Assembly: GCA_947441325.1 (NCBI GenBank)
Contig: CANETR010000025.1
Span: 1-10,698 of the forward strand
DNA length: 10,698 bases
DNA from: Saprospiraceae bacterium
GTDB lineage: Bacteria > Bacteroidota > Bacteroidia > Chitinophagales > Saprospiraceae
Direction of reading: 5' to 3'
The position numbers and the translations under genes are program-made. Below, in pieces: positions 7,367-10,698 of this stretch; position 1 is the first letter of the stretch, and each line of letters starts with the position of its first letter. The notes beneath the pieces are model-generated. The model saw nothing but the letters and a program-made list of their open reading frames with translations, made no database searches and was not told the origin of the DNA.

Positions 7367-8341
7367 TTACTGCAGTTTGAATTTTACTGGAACTACTACG
7401 CGTACACGTACTGGGTTGCCACGTTGTTTACCGGGGTTCCATTTTTCGCCCATTGTATTCATTGCCTGAACAGCTTTGAGTGCGGCATCTTTCAATCCAC
7501 CACCCGGAGTCTGATCTTTCAGAACCTCGATATTGGAAATATTTCCATCGGGTTCAACAACGAAACGGATAAATACAGTTCCTTCGAAGCCAGCTTCCCG
7601 CGCCATTGAAGGATATCCTGCTTTTTGTCCAAGGAAAGTTACCATTTTTTTATCGGAACATTTTTGGCGTTCTGTTTTATCGCTAATTTTCTCACAACCA
7701 GGGAAAGAGGGTTGCTCTTCTACGATTGTAAAAATTTCAGGTTCAACAACTTTAACCGGTTCAGGCTCTCCAGCAATAACGATTGGTGCAGGTTCACCTG
7801 TTCCACCTTCAACGCCATTTTTGTCACCTTCGAGGTCTTGTTTATCTTCGTCCTGAGGTTTAATATCAGGTTCCTTTTCCACTACATTATCATCAATTTG
7901 TATGGTAGTTGGTGGCGGTGGCGGCGGTGGCGGTGGTGGTGGTGGTGGTGGCGGTGGCGGTGGTGTGTTTTGAACATCCAATTCCACTTCGGCCTGAGTA
8001 AGGTCCATTTCTACTTTTTCTTCAACCTTTTCGGTTTCAGAAGTTGTCCAGTTAATCGCCAAGAAACAGATAAGCAATGCAGTAGCAAAACCTCCGGTGT
8101 AAATCGTTCCGCTGTACTTGAAAATACCTACTTCGTCGTATTTTCTAAGTGTGGATGATTTTTTGGAAGTGTCGCTTTTTTGTTGAAGTAATTTGGCGGT
8201 TTGTCTGTTCAATACATATTTGAAAAGATAAATACCCCCTGTAATGACAGCGGTTATTGCCAAAAAACCACCAACTGCACCTATTGTAGGTACCTGAATG
8301 CTTAGCGTCAGCGCGGCTGAAAATAATCCCATGAAAAGCAT
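7367..8341 (-). CDS. TonB-family energy transducer with an 18-proline linker and extra N-terminal membrane region
   Basis: TonB proteins pass inner-membrane proton-motive energy to outer-membrane TonB-dependent transporters. This 324-residue protein has a hydrophobic N-terminal region (about 2-42, one or two helices), a basic cytosolic-looking segment (43-75) and a membrane helix (82-98). Next come an acidic stretch, 18 consecutive prolines (127-144), an acidic Pro/Glu linker, and a C-terminal TonB domain (about 243-324) with YPSMAREAGFEGTVFIRFVV, TPGGG and a final VRVRVVVPVKFKL. Cysteines C216 and C228 precede the domain, in a PGCE..KCSDKKM arrangement common in Bacteroidota TonBs. A typical Bacteroidota TonB starts near residue 65 here, so the first 60 residues are an addition. 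An ATG at 8332 is an alternative start. It is downstream of gcvH and vanZ, with a gap of 47 bases. No exbB or exbD is nearby. Confidence 0.88.
   Translation of the reverse strand: MLFMGLFSAALTLSIQVPTIGAVGGFLAITAVITGGIYLFKYVLNRQTAKLLQQKSDTSKKSSTLRKYDEVGIFKYSGTIYTGGFATALLICFLAINWTTSETEKVEEKVEMDLTQAEVELDVQNTPPPPPPPPPPPPPPPPPPTTIQIDDNVVEKEPDIKPQDEDKQDLEGDKNGVEGGTGEPAPIVIAGEPEPVKVVEPEIFTIVEEQPSFPGCEKISDKTERQKCSDKKMVTFLGQKAGYPSMAREAGFEGTVFIRFVVEPDGNISNIEVLKDQTPGGGLKDAALKAVQAMNTMGEKWNPGKQRGNPVRVRVVVPVKFKLQ
7910..7963 (-). repeat. Trinucleotide repeat encoding 18 prolines
   Basis: Eighteen consecutive codons, only CCA and CCG, form a 54-base GC-rich repeat inside the tonB-like gene. Such tracts can change length by slippage in steps of three bases without breaking the frame. 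The polyproline product would form a stiff helix spanning the periplasm. Translation of such a run normally depends on elongation factor P. Confidence 0.95.
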
Positions 8342-8388
8342 AACTTCAGTTGTTAAGTGATAAAATCGTTTAAAAATACAGCTTTATT

Positions 8389-8775
8389 TTAAGATAAAAA
8401 AGCCTTTGGGAACAATCTTGCAAAAATTACTGCACCAATAATCAACCCCAGGGTGTTGGCTAACATATCAAAGGGGTCGAAACTTCGATGAGGCAGAAAA
8501 TGCTGCAAGATTTCAATTAAAAAACCATACAGAAAACTGAAAGCAAATAAAACTTTCAAATTGCTGAGGGTCAATTGCTTCTTATCAGAAAAATTTTGGA
8601 GCGAATATGCTCCGCTGAAATATAAAGCTGCATAAGCTAGGGCATGGCCAAATTTGTCTATGTTATCCCAAAACCAATTTTCATAAAGTTTCAGGCCTGG
8701 AGTTTTTATCACCGATAACCAAAAAATGGCAACAATGACTGCGACAAAGGGCCAAAGCCTAAGCCATTTAGGCAT
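8389..8775 (-). CDS. VanZ-like membrane protein
   Basis: With the ATG at 8775 this is a 128-residue protein with four predicted helices at about 6-24, 42-60, 73-93 and 104-122. The VanZ-family signatures are present: DKFGHALAY (40-48), GFLIEILQ (84-91) and the [14 protein letters not shown] loop (97-110) with conserved Arg, Asp and Asn. VanZ was named for teicoplanin resistance in Gram-positive bacteria, but in Bacteroidota such proteins are common and their function is unknown, so resistance should not be assumed. An upstream ATG at 8802 would give 137 residues and a 35-base overlap with gcvH. I prefer 8775 because the overlap is then 8 bases (ATGCCTAA), which fits translational coupling. 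The same order gcvH-vanZ-tonB is, to my recollection, seen in other flavobacteria. Confidence 0.85.
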   Translation of the reverse strand: MPKWLRLWPFVAVIVAIFWLSVIKTPGLKLYENWFWDNIDKFGHALAYAALYFSGAYSLQNFSDKKQLTLSNLKVLFAFSFLYGFLIEILQHFLPHRSFDPFDMLANTLGLIIGAVIFARLFPKAFLS

Positions 8776-9148
8776 TGATGCTTGAACGGTAAACATCGGC
8801 ATCCATCAGACCGTCAAGTTCCGAAAGGTCGCTTAGTTTGATTTTTACCATCCAACCTTTTTCGTATGGATCGCTGTTTACAAGTTCAGGCTCGTCATTA
8901 AGACCGGCATTTATTTCCAAAATTTCACCGCTTACTGGCATGTAAAGGTCGGCAACGGTTTTTACTGCTTCAACAGAACCGAAGACATCTCCCTGTTTTA
9001 GGGTTTCACCTTCAGAGCTGATATCGACATAAACGATGTCACCTAATTCGCCTTGAGCAAAAGCTGTGATACCAACATAGGCGTTCTCGCCCTCAATGCG
9101 AATCCATTCGTGATCGCTGGTGTATTTCAAACTGCTTGGAAAGTCCAT
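8768..9148 (-). CDS. gcvH: Glycine cleavage system H protein
   Basis: GcvH carries the lipoyl arm that shuttles the aminomethyl group between the P, T and L proteins of the glycine cleavage complex in the cytoplasm. From the ATG at 9148 the protein has 126 residues, the normal length, and starts [15 protein letters not shown], the standard N-terminal pattern. An ATG at 9196 would add 16 residues unlike the family, so it was not chosen. Core motifs are [16 protein letters not shown] (25-41) and the lipoylation site [18 protein letters not shown] (58-75) with lysine K63. The C-terminal [18 protein letters not shown] (87-104) completes the fold. The gene overlaps vanZ by 8 bases downstream. gcvP and gcvT are not in the window. 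A -7-like box lies upstream at 9194-9201. Confidence 0.96.
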   Translation of the reverse strand: MDFPSSLKYTSDHEWIRIEGENAYVGITAFAQGELGDIVYVDISSEGETLKQGDVFGSVEAVKTVADLYMPVSGEILEINAGLNDEPELVNSDPYEKGWMVKIKLSDLSELDGLMDADVYRSSINA

Positions 9149-9193
9149 GATAATTTTCAATATTTGGTTAAATTGTAAAATTGATTTCAAGGC

Positions 9194-9201
9194 CAAAAAT
9201 A
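9194..9201 (-). promoter_or_regulatory. Candidate -7 box for the gcvH operon
   Basis: The minus strand reads TATTTTTG, matching the Bacteroidota TAnnTTTG consensus, and ends 46 bases before the gcvH ATG. No clear -33 TTG is found at the proper spacing. The match could be chance in an AT-rich gap. Confidence 0.3.
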
Positions 9202-9319
9202 ATTAATTTTTCTGCTTGTGGACTTATACCTTCACTTTTTTTATTTCAGCTAAAGTTATATTTCGATTTTCCCATAAGAAGTTTTCAAAGAACGCTTTCA
9301 ATTGAATACAAAAACATAG

Positions 9320-9357
9320 ATGCAGGTTGAATAAATTTTGGTGTGTACCAACTGCAT
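9320..9357 (-). terminator. Possible terminator or attenuator between the second tonB-like gene and gcvH
   Basis: ATGCAG(G)TTG at 9320-9329 can pair with CAACTGCAT at 9349-9357, with one bulged G. Inside it, TTGGT (9338-9342) and ACCAA (9347-9351) form a second, mutually exclusive hairpin with a 4-base loop. On the minus strand a T-run (TTTTT) follows the outer stem by about 5 bases, as expected for a terminator 11 bases after the tonB stop. On the plus strand eight T residues follow directly. It may therefore act in either direction. Confidence 0.45.
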
Positions 9358-9368
9358 TTTTTTTAAAA

Positions 9369-10277
9369 TTAATTTGTTCTTATTCTGAACTGAACCGGAA
9401 CAGTAAGTCTAAGTCTTACCTTTCTTCCTTTTTGTTCGGCAGCTTGCCAGCAGCTTTCTTTGGCCATTTTTTCCACTGCTTTTTTTGCTGCATTGCCCAT
9501 TCCACCACCTGGAGTCATATCTTTTTTGATTTCGATGTTGCTGAGCCTGCCATCAGTTTCAACGGTGAAACTGATAAAAACTTTGCCCTCGTAACCCATT
9601 TCTCTTGCCATGAGTGGATAATCGACAACCTTTGCAAGATAGGCAGTCATTTTTTTGTCGGAACAGATTCTTTTCTCTTCCTCTTTTTGTCCGGCCTCTT
9701 CGCAACCGCAGTATCTGGGCATTTTTTCGGCAAAGGTGAGTGGCATTTCGATTTCGACTTCTTTTTTTCTGTTATCTTCCAATTCGAAATCGGGCAATTT
9801 TATTTCAGTGCCAATTGACTTGTTTTTTTCATCGCCTTTTCCGTCGGTGCTGCCTGTGACTGCTTTTTTTTCATCGGGCAGTTTTTCTATGATTTCCTTG
9901 ATTTCAAACTTTGGACTTTCCAGTTTTGGTGGCTCAATATTGGCTTTTGGCAGTTCTTTTTTAATGTCAACAGTTTCGGAGACCTCATTGGCCCAAATCA
10001 CTTCCTCTTCAATTGTTTCGACAAATTGTTGTTCCGTTTTTTCAGAGGTCCATGACATGAGCACAGCGGTAAAAAACAGCGCCGCAGAAATTCCGATACC
10101 CCTACTGATAGTAGTTTTTTCGAGCATACGGCCTTTTTTGCCTTCAGGCTTAATTTTTTTAGCGATTAAGATATAAAGATAAATCATGGCTGCAGCAGCA
10201 GCGACTGTCATCAAAACGCTGTTTCCATCAAGAAAAAAAACAGCGAGACAGATTGGTTGAAGCATAAGCGTTTCCAT
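9369..10277 (-). CDS. Second TonB-like protein, paralog lacking a polyproline linker
   Basis: This 302-residue protein shares the layout of the TonB-like protein encoded at 7367-8341. It has a hydrophobic N-terminus (about 5-39), a basic segment (40-58), a membrane helix (59-75) followed by SWTSEKTEQ, a charged linker, and a TonB C-terminal domain (about 219-302). The domain has YPLMAREMGYEGKVFISFTV, TPGGG and a final VRLRLTVPVQFRI. Cysteines C190, C192 and C205 sit before it (CGC...ICSDKKM), and C276 is extra. The linker is Lys/Glu-rich with scattered prolines rather than a proline run. It may energise a different set of outer-membrane receptors, or act in another TonB-domain role; this is inference. 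An in-frame ATG at 10265 is an alternative start. No exbB or exbD is adjacent. It probably has its own promoter in the 276-base gap upstream. Confidence 0.87.
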   Translation of the reverse strand: METLMLQPICLAVFFLDGNSVLMTVAAAAAMIYLYILIAKKIKPEGKKGRMLEKTTISRGIGISAALFFTAVLMSWTSEKTEQQFVETIEEEVIWANEVSETVDIKKELPKANIEPPKLESPKFEIKEIIEKLPDEKKAVTGSTDGKGDEKNKSIGTEIKLPDFELEDNRKKEVEIEMPLTFAEKMPRYCGCEEAGQKEEEKRICSDKKMTAYLAKVVDYPLMAREMGYEGKVFISFTVETDGRLSNIEIKKDMTPGGGMGNAAKKAVEKMAKESCWQAAEQKGRKVRLRLTVPVQFRIRTN

Positions 10278-10281
10278 ACCC

Positions 10282-10298
10282 TTAAGTGTTTTAAGTGT
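10282..10298. repeat. Short tandem direct repeat before the second tonB-like gene
   Basis: TTAAGTGT occurs at 10282-10289 and again at 10291-10298. On the minus strand this is ACACTTAA twice, starting 4 bases upstream of the ATG. A related TCACTTAA lies 11 bases before the first tonB-like gene (8353-8360). It could be a shared leader or operator element; chance is also possible. Confidence 0.45.
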
Positions 10299-10339
10299 GA
10301 ATAATATAAAAACCTAAAAAGCTCATGAGACTGTCAGAA

Positions 10340-10360
10340 CGAAACTTTATAGTAGTTTCG
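10340..10360. repeat. Inverted repeat in the gap upstream of the second tonB-like gene
   Basis: CGAAACT (10340-10346) and AGTTTCG (10354-10360) are perfect inverted repeats around a 7-base loop, about 63 bases upstream of the ATG. No T-run follows on either strand, so an operator or mRNA-leader hairpin is more likely than a terminator. Confidence 0.5.
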
Positions 10361-10374
10361 AATAAATCAACTAT

Positions 10375-10423
10375 TTAGAATCATTATTTTGTTAAAAATG
10401 TCAAACTAATTATTTGATTCTAA
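10375..10423. repeat. Wide-spaced 9-base inverted repeat
   Basis: TTAGAATCA (10375-10383) and TGATTCTAA (10415-10423) are perfect reverse complements, 31 bases apart. The spacing is too wide for a simple dimer site. It could be a looped RNA stem or paired protein sites; the function is unknown. Confidence 0.4.
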
Positions 10424-10466
10424 TAAATAAGATGCAGGAAGAATTTAGTTTGGTGCGTAGTATTTT

Positions 10467-10490
10467 AAAAAAAATCTTAAATTTTTAAGA
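10467..10490 (-). terminator. Probable terminator of the EamA-type gene
   Basis: On the minus strand TCTTAAA and TTTAAGA (10490-10484 and 10481-10475) form a 7-bp stem with a 2-base loop, followed by eight T residues. It lies about 64 bases after the stop of the gene at the right edge. The tight loop may open by a pair or two. The stem is mostly A/U and so weak, but the T-run supports termination. Confidence 0.45.
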
Positions 10491-10553
10491 ATTTTTATTG
10501 CAGTATTGCGTATTAAGCTAAAAATGAGCGCGTTAGTTCTTTTGATTTTTTTA

Positions 10554-10698
10554 CTACTTTTTGTAAGAAACCAAGTAAACTCCGGCAAAGATGAGTAAAG
10601 AGGATACTGTAATGGTGAGTGTAAGATTATCATGCCCACCAATAACGGCTATAAGCGCCGTCAAAACCGGCTGCAAATATATATAAGCACCTACAACG
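10554..10698 (-). CDS. EamA-type (drug/metabolite) transporter, C-terminal fragment
   Basis: The last 47 residues of a minus-strand protein enter from the right edge and end at a TAG (10554-10556), followed at once by a TAA. They read as two membrane helices: VVGAYIYLQPVLTALIAVIG and then, after GHDNLTLTITV, SSLLIFAGVYLVS with a short KK end. The pattern of a Pro-centred helix, a short loop with a charged residue, and a final helix ending in GVYLVS is typical of the end of EamA/DMT-superfamily permeases. These have ten helices and about 300 residues. The substrate cannot be inferred from this fragment. The start and most of the gene lie outside the window. Confidence 0.8.
   Translation of the reverse strand, partial: VVGAYIYLQPVLTALIAVIGGHDNLTLTITVSSLLIFAGVYLVSYKK

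Larger units (their letters stand above)
9149..9368. other. 220-base gap between gcvH and the second tonB-like gene
   Basis: AT-rich and without a credible ORF. It holds the hairpin pair at 9320-9357 and the -7-like box at 9194-9201, consistent with one transcript ending and the gcvH unit beginning here. I see nothing else in it. Confidence 0.5.
10278..10553. other. 276-base intergenic region
   Basis: This AT-rich stretch lies between the EamA-type gene and the second tonB-like gene, both on the minus strand. It contains the terminator-like hairpin, two inverted repeats and a direct repeat listed separately. It must carry the tonB promoter, but no full TAnnTTTG box was found. No credible protein is encoded. 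Confidence 0.5.

Noticed and set aside
7625..8158. Plus-strand ORF of 177 codons with a Trp/Arg-rich stretch
   Set aside because: The Trp/Arg run is simply the antisense of the proline codons of the tonB-like gene; not a protein.
8389..8802. Glycopeptide resistance implied by the VanZ-like protein
   Set aside because: VanZ-like proteins are widespread in Bacteroidota without van clusters; nothing else here suggests resistance.
9149..9196. N-terminal extension of gcvH from an ATG at 9196
   Set aside because: The normal GcvH N-terminus starts at 9148; the extra residues match nothing in the family and overlap the candidate promoter.
9655..10176. Plus-strand ORF of 173 codons rich in Ser and Phe
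   Set aside because: Antisense of a Lys/Glu-rich linker, which gives Ser/Phe-rich shadows; no domain or signal.
10445..10642. Minus-strand ORF of 65 codons at the right end
   Set aside because: It overlaps the EamA-type C-terminus in another frame and runs through the terminator-like hairpin.
1..10698. A novel defence, mobile or biosynthetic system
   Set aside because: All larger genes fit envelope or housekeeping families, with no nuclease, recombinase, toxin, repeat array or biosynthetic enzyme set; composition looks even apart from the proline repeat.

Overview
The window reads as chromosomal DNA of a Bacteroidota bacterium, most likely a flavobacterium-like lineage. It is AT-rich and its genes mostly lack strong Shine-Dalgarno sequences. 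Several gene families point to the phylum: gldF/gldG, a DUF3109-type protein, a double-parvulin periplasmic foldase and TonB proteins with a proline-rich linker. No species can be named from the sequence alone.

Layout, left to right. (1) Positions 1-1246, minus strand: a small lipoprotein of unknown function, followed downstream by a DUF3109-type cysteine-rich protein that runs off the left edge. A 20-base perfect palindrome lies between them. (2) A divergent intergenic region of about 165 bases. (3) Positions 1412-6699, plus strand: a secreted peptidyl-prolyl isomerase closed by a clear intrinsic terminator. After it comes a compact set of an uncharacterised secreted protein, gldF and gldG, the permease and auxiliary subunits of the gliding-associated ABC transporter. 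(4) nadD (NAD biosynthesis) on the minus strand meets gldG tail to tail; a hairpin spans the 5 bases between their stop codons. (5) Positions 7367-10277, minus strand: two paralogous TonB-like proteins flank gcvH (glycine cleavage H protein) and a VanZ-like membrane protein. gcvH, vanZ and the first tonB look like one transcription unit ending at a strong terminator at 7307-7345. The second tonB lies upstream, with a hairpin-rich gap between it and gcvH. (6) At the right edge, the C-terminal 47 residues of an EamA-type transporter lie on the minus strand, after a 276-base AT-rich gap with several inverted repeats.

Most of the window is housekeeping and cell-envelope function: outer-membrane protein folding, the Gld ABC transporter, TonB energy transduction and glycine/NAD metabolism. 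I see no CRISPR array, transposon, integrase, phage gene, toxin-antitoxin pair or RNA gene. I found no convincing undescribed multigene system. The points most worth a second look are the two TonB paralogs, which carry an extra hydrophobic N-terminal region and very different linkers; the 18-proline repeat; the alternative hairpins between tonB and gcvH; and two uncharacterised exported proteins next to conserved envelope genes.
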